DNA of 6,999 nucleotides from DASYQD01 sp036005845 (lineage in GTDB: Bacteria; Acidobacteriota; Thermoanaerobaculia; Multivoradales; JAIOJS01): the NCBI GenBank assembly GCA_036005845.1, contig DASYQD010000036.1:1-6999 (forward strand), given 5' to 3'. Made by a program: the position numbers and the translations under genes. Shown piece after piece: positions 1-6,363 of the stretch. How positions within the stretch are numbered: position 1 is the first letter of the stretch; every line of letters starts with the position of its first letter. The notes under the pieces are model-generated. The model saw only the letters and a list, made by a program, of their open reading frames with translations, had not been told where the DNA came from and ran no database searches.

Positions 1-1113
1 GCGCAGGATCGCCGCAAGCCGATGCACGCGCCGCGCGATGCGCTCGAGCCCTCGCGGCCCGTGGTACACGGCGTACATCGACGCCATCACCGCAAGCAGC
101 ACCTGCGCGGTGCAGATGTTCGAGGTCGCCTTCTCGCGGCGGATGTGCTGCTCGCGCGTCTGCAACGCAAGCCGCAGCGCCGGCCGGCCGTGCGCGTCCT
201 TCGACACGCCGACGATGCGGCCCGGCATCGAGCGCGCGTGCGCCTCGTCGGTGGCGAGGAACGCCGCGTGCGGTCCGCCGAGCCCCATCGGCACGCCGAA
301 GCGTTGCGCCGAGCCGACGGCGACGTGGGCGCCGAGCTCTCCTGGCGGCACCAGCAGCGCCAGCGCCAGAAGGTCGGTCGCCATCACCACCATCACGTTG
401 GCGGCGCGAGCGCGGGCGATCAGGTCGCGATAATCGACCAGGCGGCCGTCGGTCGCCGGATATTGGAGCAGGATGCCGAACAGCTCGCCGCTGCTCGGAT
501 CGACGCTCGCCGCATCGGCGACGCGCAGCTCGATGCCCAGCGGCTCGGCGCGCGTCTGCAGCACCGCCAGCGTCTGTGGATGGCAGTCATCGGCGGCGAA
601 GAAGACCTTGCGGCTCGCCTTGTCGGCGGCGTGGCACATCGCCATCGCCTCGGCGGCGGCGGTGGCCTCGTCGAGCAGCGACGCGTTGGCGAGCGGCAGC
701 CCGCTGAGATCCGCCACCATCGTCTGAAAGGCGAGCAGGGCCTCGAGCCGTCCCTGCGCGATCTCGGCCTGATAGGGCGTGTACTGCGTGTACCAGCCGG
801 GGTTCTCGAAGACGTTGCGCAGCACCACCGGCGGCGTGATGGTGTCGTAGTAGCCCATGCCGATGAAGCTGCGGAACACCTCGTTCCGGCGCGCGATCCG
901 GCGCAGCTCGGCCAGCGTCTCGTGCTCGCCGCGCGGCGGATCGAGGGCGAGCGGCCGCGACGAGCGGATGGCCGCCGGCACGCAGGCGTCGATCAGGGCG
1001 TCGAGACTGTCGAAGCCCAGGTAGGCGAGCATCTCGCGGACGTCGTTCTCGCGCGGGCCCAGGTGCCGCGGGACGAAAGGATCGCTGGGATCGAGCAGCT
1101 TCGGCTCGGGCAT
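1..1113 (-). CDS. gcvP: Glycine dehydrogenase (decarboxylating), P-protein, N-terminal part; 3' end cut by window edge
   Basis: P-protein of the glycine cleavage system. It is a cytoplasmic PLP enzyme that decarboxylates glycine and passes the aminomethyl group to the lipoyl arm of GcvH, feeding CO2, ammonia and methylene-THF metabolism. Reading leftward from 1113 gives 371 uninterrupted codons to the edge. Family signatures are RHLGPRENDVREML (about 17-29), IGMGYYDTITPPVVLRN (84-100), NPGWYTQYTPYQAEIAQGR (104-122), LGGPHAAFLA (278-287), PGRIVGVSKD (297-306) and LQTREQHIRREKATSNICTA (317-336). The GVSKD version and the YAVYHGP segment (348-353) match the single-chain form of about 950 residues rather than the GcvPA half of split enzymes. 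The PLP lysine lies in the unseen C-terminal half. GGAG at 1122-1125, 8 nt upstream, supports the ATG; a TTG directly precedes it. The gene is divergent from truA, so gcvP heads its transcription unit; gcvT and gcvH are not in view. The family call is very secure. Confidence 0.96.
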   Translation of the reverse strand, partial: MPEPKLLDPSDPFVPRHLGPRENDVREMLAYLGFDSLDALIDACVPAAIRSSRPLALDPPRGEHETLAELRRIARRNEVFRSFIGMGYYDTITPPVVLRNVFENPGWYTQYTPYQAEIAQGRLEALLAFQTMVADLSGLPLANASLLDEATAAAEAMAMCHAADKASRKVFFAADDCHPQTLAVLQTRAEPLGIELRVADAASVDPSSGELFGILLQYPATDGRLVDYRDLIARARAANVMVVMATDLLALALLVPPGELGAHVAVGSAQRFGVPMGLGGPHAAFLATDEAHARSMPGRIVGVSKDAHGRPALRLALQTREQHIRREKATSNICTAQVLLAVMASMYAVYHGPRGLERIARRVHRLAAILR

Positions 1114-1161
1114 CAAGATCGCTCCGGCATGGATGGTTGTGGCTGGCGAAGGTCGAAAGTG

Positions 1162-1177
1162 GCCGGCGGCCGCCGGC
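1162..1177. repeat. 16-bp perfect palindrome in the gcvP/truA divergent region
   Basis: GCCGGCGGCCGCCGGC reads identically on both strands and is centred at 1169/1170, about midway between the two divergent start codons. It could be an operator, a cruciform or RNA hairpin in the gcvP leader, or a chance product of G+C-rich sequence. Only the symmetry is seen; any function is inferred. Confidence 0.4.
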
Positions 1178-1186
1178 GGCTGGGAG

Positions 1187-1192
1187 AATATA
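1187..1192 (-). promoter_or_regulatory. Candidate -10 element (TATATT) for gcvP; the same A/T island may serve truA
   Basis: On the minus strand the sequence reads TATATT, five of six matches to TATAAT. It is the only A/T-rich patch in the 86-bp divergent region. It would start gcvP transcription near 1180 and give a leader of roughly 65 nt containing one half or all of the palindrome. On the plus strand the overlapping TATAGC (1189-1194) could act as a weaker -10 for truA. I see no convincing -35 for either direction, so this is tentative. Confidence 0.35.
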
Positions 1193-1199
1193 GCGCGCG

Positions 1200-2000
1200 A
1201 TGGCGACCTACCGGCTGACGCTCGAGTACGACGGCACGCGCTACCACGGCTGGCAGTTCCAGCAGAACGCGCGCAGCATCGCCGGCGAGCTGCACAAGGC
1301 GCTCGCCGACGCCGGCGTCGAGGTGCTCGAGCTCGGCGGCTCGGGGCGCACCGACGCCGGCGTGCACGCGCTGGCGCAGGTAGCGCACCTGCGACTGCGG
1401 CGCAAGGACGATCCCGCGAAGCTGCGGCAGCTCATCAACGAGCGGCTGCCGCAAGACATCCACGTCGTCGGGCTGGCCGCCGCGGCCGACCGCTTCCACG
1501 CCCGCCACGACGCGGCCGCGCGCAGCTACCTCTACCAGCTCGCCACGCGGCGCAGCGCGCTGCACAAGCGCTACGTGTGGTGGGTGCGGCGCGCGCTCGA
1601 CCTCGAGGCGGTGCGCCTGGGCGCGGCGGCGCTGCTCGGCAGGCACGACTTCCGCGCCTTCTGCGAGCGCCCGCACGAGCAGACGAGCACGCTGGTGGTG
1701 GTCGACGCGGTGGAGGTGGTGCCGGCCGAGTCGCTGGTGCTGCTGCGCTTCGTCGCCTCGCACTTCCTGTGGAAGATGGTGCGCCGCCTCGTCGGCACGC
1801 TGGTGCGCGTCGGTTGGGGCGAGCTGCCGGTCGAGACGCTGCGCGCGCTGCTCGCCGGCGAGGCGGGACCGGCGGAGCTGCTGCCCGCGGAGTGGACGGC
1901 GCCGCCGTCGGGGCTCTTCCTCGAGCGCGTGCTCTACCGGGGCGACCCGCCGCTCCAGCCGCCGGCGCCGGTGACGCCGGTCGCGCTGCCGCCGCGTTGA
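1200..2000 (+). CDS. truA: tRNA pseudouridine synthase A (tRNA pseudouridine(38-40) synthase)
   Basis: TruA isomerises uridine to pseudouridine at positions 38-40 of the tRNA anticodon arm in the cytoplasm. The 266-residue length is normal for the family. Visible marks are the N-terminal strand LTLEYDGTRYHGWQFQ (6-21) and the catalytic loop GRTDAGVHA (49-57) with Asp52 as the nucleophile. The FHAR motif (99-102) is followed by RSYLY, whose Tyr110 matches the conserved active-site tyrosine. Next come GRHDFRAFC (147-155), SHFLWKMVRRLVGTL (187-201) and the C-terminal APPSGLFLERVLY block. The start is fixed by an in-frame TAG at 1191-1193, only three codons upstream of the ATG. GGGAG at 1182-1186 is a possible ribosome site, but its 13-nt spacing is long, so initiation may be weak or nearly leaderless. 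The tail after the last domain is proline-rich and short. The gene is divergent from gcvP and followed 126 bp later by the S1-domain gene on the same strand. Confidence 0.97.
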   Translation: MATYRLTLEYDGTRYHGWQFQQNARSIAGELHKALADAGVEVLELGGSGRTDAGVHALAQVAHLRLRRKDDPAKLRQLINERLPQDIHVVGLAAAADRFHARHDAAARSYLYQLATRRSALHKRYVWWVRRALDLEAVRLGAAALLGRHDFRAFCERPHEQTSTLVVVDAVEVVPAESLVLLRFVASHFLWKMVRRLVGTLVRVGWGELPVETLRALLAGEAGPAELLPAEWTAPPSGLFLERVLYRGDPPLQPPAPVTPVALPPR

Positions 2001-2028
2001 CGTCGGCATCCCTCGGGACCTTCGCGAT

Positions 2029-2042
2029 GCGCCGCGCGGCGC
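2029..2042. repeat. 14-bp perfect palindrome flanked by CGCGATG direct repeats, between truA and the S1-domain gene
   Basis: GCGCCGCGCGGCGC is a perfect palindrome 28 bp after the truA stop. CGCGATG occurs at 2023-2029 and again at 2043-2049, 20 bp apart, bracketing it. No T-run follows on either strand, so it is not a standard intrinsic terminator. It could still be a truA 3' hairpin, a regulator site ahead of the S1-domain gene, or chance. Confidence 0.3.
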
Positions 2043-2052
2043 CGCGATGGGG

Positions 2053-2058
2053 TATGCT
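2053..2058 (+). promoter_or_regulatory. Weak candidate -10 element for the S1-domain gene
   Basis: TATGCT matches TATAAT at four of six bases and stands out in a G+C-rich spacer. Transcription would start near 2065 and leave a leader of about 60 nt before the ATG at 2127. No matching -35 is seen. A TTGACG at 1997-2002 overlaps the truA stop codon but is far too distant from this element. Read-through from truA is the alternative. Confidence 0.25.
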
Positions 2059-2126
2059 CGGACGCGGCCGGCCCCCTGCCTGGTCTCCCCGATCGCGTCC
2101 CGCACCCGCGCCATACGGAGCTCCAA

Positions 2127-3215
2127 ATGTCCGACAGCACCGACGTCATCGCGCCTCCCGAGGAACAGGAAGCCGTCGCAACGGCGCCGGCGGAGGGCGT
2201 GAGCGAAGGCGAGCCGAAGGCGGAGGAGAGCGCGGGCGAGCCGCGGGCTGCCGCTGACACCGCACCGATCGAAACGGCGCCGCCGGCCGGCGAAGCCAAG
2301 CCCGAGGACGAGACCAAGAAGGCGATCGCGGCGCTGCGCAAGGCGCGCGACACGCACGCCAACGTCGAGGGCCGCGTCTTCGGCTGGAACCCTGGCGGCT
2401 TCCACGTCGTCATCGACGGCCTCGCCGCGTTCGTGCCGCGCTCGGAGATGGAGCTCGAGCCGATCGCCGAGCCCGAGGTCTACCTCGACAAGACCTTCCC
2501 CTTCCGCGTCCTCAAGATCCAGGGCAAGGCGCGGCGCATCGTGCTCTCGCGCACCGCCATCCTGCGCGAGCAGCAGGAGAAGCAGACCGCGGCGACGCTG
2601 TCGAAGCTGCGCGCCAACGACGTGATCAAGGGCAAGGTCGCCTCGCTCACCGACTTCGGCGCCTTCGTCGACATCGGCAACGGCATCGAGGGCCTGGTGC
2701 ACGTCTCCGAGATCAGCCGCTCGCGGGTGCAGAAGCCCGCCGACGCGCTGCAGGTGGGGCAGGAGGTCGACGTCAAGGTGCTCAAGGTCGAGAAGGGGGG
2801 CAGGCGCGTCTCCCTGTCGATGAAGGCGCTGGAGCCCGATCCCTGGCGCGAGATCAAGGACAAGTACCCCGACGGCGCCATCGTCACCGGCGTCGTCGAG
2901 CGCACCGACAAGCCCGGCGCCTTCATCCAGCTCGAGCCCGGCCTCGTCGGCCTGCTGCCCACCTCCGAGATGGGGCTGCCGCGCGAGGCCATCCCCGCCC
3001 GCGCCTACCCCAAGGGCAAGGAAGTGCGCGTGCAGGTCGTGGGCGTCGACCCCAAGCGGCGCCGCATCGCCCTGGCGCCCGAGGGCTCGCAGATCGAGGG
3101 CACGCGCGGCGACTACCAGGCCTACCAGAAGCAGCAGCGGCGCGAGACCGAGGCGACCGGATTCAACGCCCTGGCCTCGGCGCTGTCGAAGCTCAAGCGC
3201 GACCAGCCTCGCTGA
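2127..3215 (+). CDS. RNA-binding protein with three S1 domains (S1-like, short form)
   Basis: The 362-residue cytoplasmic protein has three consecutive S1 (OB-fold) RNA-binding domains, roughly 76-143, 164-233 and 249-317. The middle one is the most canonical: IKGKVASLTDFGAFVDI (167-183), GLVHVSEISRSRV (189-201), and VKVLKVEKGGRRVSLSMKA (216-234). Domain 1 has GRVFGWNPGGFHVVIDGLAA and ends RRIVLSR; domain 3 ends RRRIALAP. Residues 1-65 are low-complexity, rich in Glu, Ala and Pro, and probably disordered. The tail after 318 is basic and ends in a short predicted helix (about 345-358). GGAG at 2117-2120, 6 nt before the ATG, supports the start. The domain set resembles short ribosomal S1-like proteins of many phyla, but E. 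coli S1 has six domains. I therefore cannot say whether it is the ribosomal S1 or an accessory regulator or chaperone, and I give no symbol. It converges on the next gene. Confidence 0.9.
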   Translation: MSDSTDVIAPPEEQEAVATAPAEGVSEGEPKAEESAGEPRAAADTAPIETAPPAGEAKPEDETKKAIAALRKARDTHANVEGRVFGWNPGGFHVVIDGLAAFVPRSEMELEPIAEPEVYLDKTFPFRVLKIQGKARRIVLSRTAILREQQEKQTAATLSKLRANDVIKGKVASLTDFGAFVDIGNGIEGLVHVSEISRSRVQKPADALQVGQEVDVKVLKVEKGGRRVSLSMKALEPDPWREIKDKYPDGAIVTGVVERTDKPGAFIQLEPGLVGLLPTSEMGLPREAIPARAYPKGKEVRVQVVGVDPKRRRIALAPEGSQIEGTRGDYQAYQKQQRRETEATGFNALASALSKLKRDQPR

Positions 3216-3232
3216 GGCAAAGCGCGGGCGCC

Positions 3233-3248
3233 GACGCAGCGGTGCGTC
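3233..3248. terminator. Hairpin at the convergent gene junction, possible bidirectional terminator
   Basis: GACGCA and TGCGTC form a perfect 6-bp stem with a 4-base loop (GCGG). It starts 17 bp after the S1-domain stop and overlaps the stop codon of the opposing gene (3247-3249). Placement between tail-to-tail genes is what a shared terminator would need. Neither strand has a proper T-run after the stem, so intrinsic termination is uncertain and Rho could be used instead. Confidence 0.35.
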
Positions 3249-5064
3249 AACGTTGCATCTTGGCCGCGCCGGCGCCGGCCGGCGATGCCTTCCCCTGCAC
3301 CGCGGCGAGGAGCTGACGCACGAGTCGTTGCTGGTCCGCGGTGCCGGGCCGTTCGGCGCCCGGCAGCTCGCCGCCGAGCGCGACCAGCGTGAGCTGCCAA
3401 TCCCGGTCGCGCGCGGCGGCCACGGCGGCGAGTGACGTCAGCGCCTCGGTGGCCAGCCGCGTGACGCTGGTCGCTTCGCCGCGCGCGTCGAGCTGCCGGG
3501 CGAGGCGGCCGGCGAGCACCGCCTTGCCGCCGCCGGGCGGCAGCGCGTCGAGCAGTCCCCAGAGCTGCGGCCGCGGCGCGGCGAGCAGCTCGTCGTCGGA
3601 GAGCTCTTCGATGGCCATCCAGCGCTCGGCGTCGGTGCGCGAGTCGGCGGTGAGGACCGCCATCGCGCGGTCGAGCACGCCGGCGTCGCGATAGGCCTCG
3701 ACCAGCGACCGCCAGCCGTACTCGCGCCACTCCGGGTTGCCGATCTTGGCGAGCTCGGCGAGCGCGGCGTTGAGCACTCGCTCCGCCTGTTCGCTCTCGC
3801 CCGCGGCTTCGAGCGCCGCGGCGACGTAGAGCCTGGCCTCGACGCGCTCGTGTTGGGTCGAGGAGGTCGAGTCCCAGTCCGAGCCGGCGCTCTTCTCCGG
3901 CGGCGGCACCGCCATGGCGTCGATCAGCCGCTCGGTGTGGGCGAGGAGCGCCAGCGCTTGCTCGCGCTGGCCGATGGCGAAGTGGGCGCGGGCGATGCGG
4001 GTCAGGCTCTCGGAGCCGAGCCAGGCCGAGATTTCCATGCTGTCGACCGAGTCGGTAGGCCCGAGGGCCGCGAGGGCGCGTGGCATCAAGCCCACCGCCT
4101 GCGTGCGCTGGCCGGCGGCGGCGAGGCTCTCGGCGATGTGGGCCAGGGTTTCGGCGCGCCTCATGTAGTCCTTGGGAAGCACGGGAGAGCTGTTGTCGAG
4201 CACCGCGAGCGCCTGGTGCAACATCGCCACTGGCTCCTCGCGGCGAGCCAGCTCGACGAGGGCCTGCGCCCGCCACTCCTTGGTGCTGAAGCCGTCGACT
4301 TCGTCGAGCGCCGTCGCAGCCGCGTGAGCGCCCACGAGGTCGCCCTGGTCGACGAGTGCTTTCACCAGCTTGACCAGGAACGCCTGGCGCTGGTCCCAGT
4401 CCTCCACCCAGCAGTGGCTGCCGTCGCCGCGGCAGTCGACGTGGAAGCTTCCCGGCGCGATGTCGCGCGCGGCGTCGACAGCCTCGCGGTAACGGCCCAT
4501 CTCGAACAGCACGTCGGCGCGGTCGGCCCCCGCCGGGATGGTGGCGGCAAGCCGCAGCGCGCCGGCGCGGTCGCCGGCGGCGTCCATGCCGCGCGCGATC
4601 TCGGCGAGCGCCGGCGAGGTCGTCCATTCGCCGATGGCCGTCACCTTCTTCGCCAGCGCCGCGGCGCGCGCCTTGTCGCCGGCGCGAAGGTAGGCAAGCG
4701 CGATCGGGGCGTAGGCCTCGACCTTGACGCGCGCGGGCGTGTCGAGCTTCTCGATCAACGCCAGCGCCTGATCGAAGCGGCTGGCGCGCGCGAGCAGGCG
4801 CGTCAGGGCGGTGAGCTGGCTGCTCTGCCAGGTGAGATTGTCTTTCTCGCGCCGCATGCGCGCGATCGCCCAGCGGTCGGCGGAGAGGAGCGCGACGTCG
4901 AGGAGCGTCGGCGGCTTGTCGGCCGGCTGCGCGGCGGCCGGCGCTGTCGCGGGATCGCCGGCGGGCGCGGCTGCCGGCGGCGGTGGCGACGCCGCGGGAA
5001 GCGCGGAAATGCCCGCTGCAATGCAAGCCAGTACCACCCACCCCGCCCGCGCGCTCTGTCGCAT
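3247..5064 (-). CDS. Exported TPR-like helical-repeat protein, function unknown
   Basis: The 605-residue protein is not recognised beyond its architecture. The N-terminus (MRQSARAGWVVLACIAAGIS) is basic then hydrophobic and ends LPAAS, a plausible signal peptide cut near 24-25. Residues 26-51 are a Pro/Ala linker. From about 55 to 590 it is almost all amphipathic helix with repeated TPR-like units of the kind 'LxxIAxxxxxAGxxxxAxxL'. Examples are RFDQALALIEKL (96-107), YLRAGDKARAAALAKK (125-140), AAGDRAGALRLAATI (162-176), AAAGQRTQAVGLM (315-327) and AAGESEQAERVLNAAL (420-435). Cys211 and Cys218 sit in a short loop and could form a disulfide, fitting an extracytoplasmic location. No catalytic motif was seen. 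The reading frame is open up to an ATG at 5175, but the ATG at 5064 has GAGGA at correct spacing and starts the signal peptide, so it is chosen. The gene lies 156 bp after queA on the same strand and could be co-transcribed. A scaffold or protein-interaction role is inferred from the fold only. Confidence 0.85.
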   Translation of the reverse strand: MRQSARAGWVVLACIAAGISALPAASPPPPAAAPAGDPATAPAAAQPADKPPTLLDVALLSADRWAIARMRREKDNLTWQSSQLTALTRLLARASRFDQALALIEKLDTPARVKVEAYAPIALAYLRAGDKARAAALAKKVTAIGEWTTSPALAEIARGMDAAGDRAGALRLAATIPAGADRADVLFEMGRYREAVDAARDIAPGSFHVDCRGDGSHCWVEDWDQRQAFLVKLVKALVDQGDLVGAHAAATALDEVDGFSTKEWRAQALVELARREEPVAMLHQALAVLDNSSPVLPKDYMRRAETLAHIAESLAAAGQRTQAVGLMPRALAALGPTDSVDSMEISAWLGSESLTRIARAHFAIGQREQALALLAHTERLIDAMAVPPPEKSAGSDWDSTSSTQHERVEARLYVAAALEAAGESEQAERVLNAALAELAKIGNPEWREYGWRSLVEAYRDAGVLDRAMAVLTADSRTDAERWMAIEELSDDELLAAPRPQLWGLLDALPPGGGKAVLAGRLARQLDARGEATSVTRLATEALTSLAAVAAARDRDWQLTLVALGGELPGAERPGTADQQRLVRQLLAAVQGKASPAGAGAAKMQR

Positions 5065-5069
5065 GCGAA

Positions 5070-5074
5070 TCCTC
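5070..5074 (-). promoter_or_regulatory. Ribosome binding site that sets the start of the TPR-like gene
   Basis: The minus strand reads GAGGA, then five bases, then the ATG at 5064. This ideal spacing favours the 5064 start over the upstream in-frame ATG at 5175, whose 37 extra residues do not look like a signal peptide and would bury the hydrophobic export segment. Confidence 0.7.
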
Positions 5075-5141
5075 AGAGCAGAAAGCGAGCCATGGCCGAA
5101 GGCGCGCCCGCTCGTCTCGACCTGCGTCGTAGAGCGTGCGC

Positions 5142-5159
5142 ACGGCGGCGCTCCGCCGT
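5142..5159. other. Perfect 7-bp hairpin in the queA / TPR-like gene spacer
   Basis: ACGGCGG and CCGCCGT pair perfectly around a 4-base loop (CGCT), about 62 bp downstream of the queA stop and 78 bp upstream of the next start. No T-run follows on the minus strand (GCGCACGCTC comes next), so a standard intrinsic terminator is not supported. It may be a processing or mRNA-stability hairpin in a queA-to-TPR transcript, or part of the leader of the TPR-like gene. Only the inverted repeat is seen. Confidence 0.35.
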
Positions 5160-5220
5160 TCAACCGCGTGGACACCGCCGTACCGTTTGTTGGACGGACG
5201 AGCGCGTGCGGCGGCCGCGC

Positions 5221-6270
5221 TCAACCGCCGGCCGGCTGACGCGTCGCCAGCATCGCATCGCCGTAGGAGTAGAAGCGATAGTGGTGCTCGACCGCCTCGC
5301 GGTAGGCATCCAGCACGCGCTCGCGGCCGGCAAAGGCGGAGACCAGCATCAGCAGCGTCGACTGCGGCAGGTGGAAGTTGGTGAGCAGCGCGTCGACGAC
5401 GCGGAAGCGGAAGCCGGGGTAGATGAAGAGAGCGGTGCTGCCGGCGCCGGGCGGCACGTCTCCGTCGTGCGCAGTCGCGGCGCTCTCGAGCGTACGCACC
5501 ACCGTGGTGCCGACGGCAACGACGCGCCGCTTCTCGGCACGCGCGTGACGGAGCGCGTCCGCCGTCGACTCGGGGACGACGTAGCGCTCGGCGTCCATGC
5601 GGTGCTCGTGCACCAGCTCGGCCGTCACCGGCTTGAAGGTGCCGAGGCCAACGTGCAGCGTCACAGCGGCGCGCTCGACGCCCCGAGCGTCGAGGGCGGC
5701 GAGCAGCGCGTCGTCGAAGTGGAGGCCGGCGGTGGGCGCGGCGATGGCGCCCGGCTCGCGCGCGTAGACGGTCTGGTAGCGCTCGCGGTCCGCCGCCTCG
5801 TCCGGATGACCAGGGACGCGGTGGATGTAGGGCGGCAGCGGCACGTGCCCCAATCGGTCGAGGTGCGGCTCGACTGGCGCCGAGAAGCGCAGGCGGAAGC
5901 GGCCGTCGTCGCCGCGCGCCACGACTTCCGCCGACAGCTCCTCCGACAGCTCGATGCGTGTGCCGACAGGTGCGCGCCGCCCAGGCTTGAGCAGCGCGTC
6001 CCACTCACGCTCACCGTGTCTCTCGGCGAGCAGCAGCTCGACCCGGCCGCCGCCGGGCAGGCGCTTGCCGAACAGCCGCGCCGGCAGGACGCGCGTGTCG
6101 TTGACGACCAGCAGGTCGCCCGGGTGCAGCAACTCGGGTAGGTCGCGCACGCGCCGATGACGCCCCTCGCCCTCGGCGTCGAGCACCAGCAGCCGGCTCT
6201 CGCCGCGCGGCGCCGCGTGCTGCGCGATCGCTTCGTCGGGCAGCTCGAAATCGAAGTCGCGGACCAGCAT
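5221..6270 (-). CDS. queA: S-adenosylmethionine:tRNA ribosyltransferase-isomerase
   Basis: QueA acts late in queuosine synthesis. It moves the ribosyl group of S-adenosylmethionine onto 7-aminomethyl-7-deazaguanine at tRNA position 34, giving epoxyqueuosine, in tRNAs with GUN anticodons. The 349-residue length is typical. Family blocks are DFDFELPDEAIAQ (5-17), SRLLVLD (25-31), LLVVNDTRVLPARLFG (53-68), YQTVYAREPGAIAAPTAGLH (165-184), LHVGLGTFKPV (205-215), HEHRMDAERY (221-230), VGTTVVRTLES (253-263), DALLTNFHLPQSTLLMLVSA (293-312) and the C-terminal YRFYSYGDAML. An in-frame TAG at 6283-6285 lies four codons upstream and no other start lies between, so the ATG at 6270 is fixed. The ribosome site is poor (AGGG about 13 nt away). 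Partners tgt, yajC and secDF, often downstream of queA in Gram-negatives, are absent here; a TPR-like gene follows instead. The upstream neighbour is divergent. Confidence 0.98.
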   Translation of the reverse strand: MLVRDFDFELPDEAIAQHAAPRGESRLLVLDAEGEGRHRRVRDLPELLHPGDLLVVNDTRVLPARLFGKRLPGGGRVELLLAERHGEREWDALLKPGRRAPVGTRIELSEELSAEVVARGDDGRFRLRFSAPVEPHLDRLGHVPLPPYIHRVPGHPDEAADRERYQTVYAREPGAIAAPTAGLHFDDALLAALDARGVERAAVTLHVGLGTFKPVTAELVHEHRMDAERYVVPESTADALRHARAEKRRVVAVGTTVVRTLESAATAHDGDVPPGAGSTALFIYPGFRFRVVDALLTNFHLPQSTLLMLVSAFAGRERVLDAYREAVEHHYRFYSYGDAMLATRQPAGG

Positions 6271-6314
6271 CGCGCGCCGACCCTAACCGGCGAGCGAGGC
6301 GCGCCGCAACGCAC

Positions 6315-6320
6315 TAGAAT
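6315..6320 (+). promoter_or_regulatory. Candidate -10 element for the cystathionine beta-synthase gene
   Basis: TAGAAT matches TATAAT at five of six bases and is the clearest promoter-like hexamer in the 93-bp divergent spacer. Transcription from about 6327 would give a leader of about 37 nt. No recognisable -35 lies 16-18 bp upstream (the sequence there is G+C-rich), so an activator or an unusual sigma preference may be involved. Confidence 0.45.
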
Positions 6321-6363
6321 GCGCCGCTCCCACGATTCCAGCCGTCAATCTTCGCGAGGGACC

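Noticed and set aside
22..1218. A 398-codon plus-strand open frame with a run of histidines resembling a His-tag
   Set aside because: It is antisense to gcvP, whose minus-strand translation matches the P-protein family throughout. The histidine run is the complement of the ordinary gcvP segment ANVMVVMA. The translation is Arg/Ala/His-rich, as expected of a shadow frame in G+C-rich DNA.
1113..2702. A 529-codon minus-strand open frame across truA and the S1-domain gene
   Set aside because: It is antisense to two well-supported genes and crosses their boundary. It has low-complexity composition and no family signature.
5022..5034. Possible lipoprotein box around Cys14 of the TPR-like protein (VLAC)
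   Set aside because: Leucine at the -2 position is unusual and only about six hydrophobic residues precede the cysteine, too few for a lipoprotein signal. Cleavage by signal peptidase I after the LPAA segment is more likely.
5065..5175. An N-terminal extension of the TPR-like protein starting at the ATG at 5175
   Set aside because: The extra 37 residues have no export signal and would place the hydrophobic segment internally. The start at 5064 has a well-spaced GAGGA.
3122..6004. A 960-codon minus-strand open frame and an overlapping 763-codon plus-strand frame (3850-6141)
   Set aside because: Both run across the TPR-like gene and queA in other frames. Their translations are Arg/Ala/Gly-rich with no recognisable motifs, while the queA frame is a clear family match and the TPR frame has a signal peptide and repeats.
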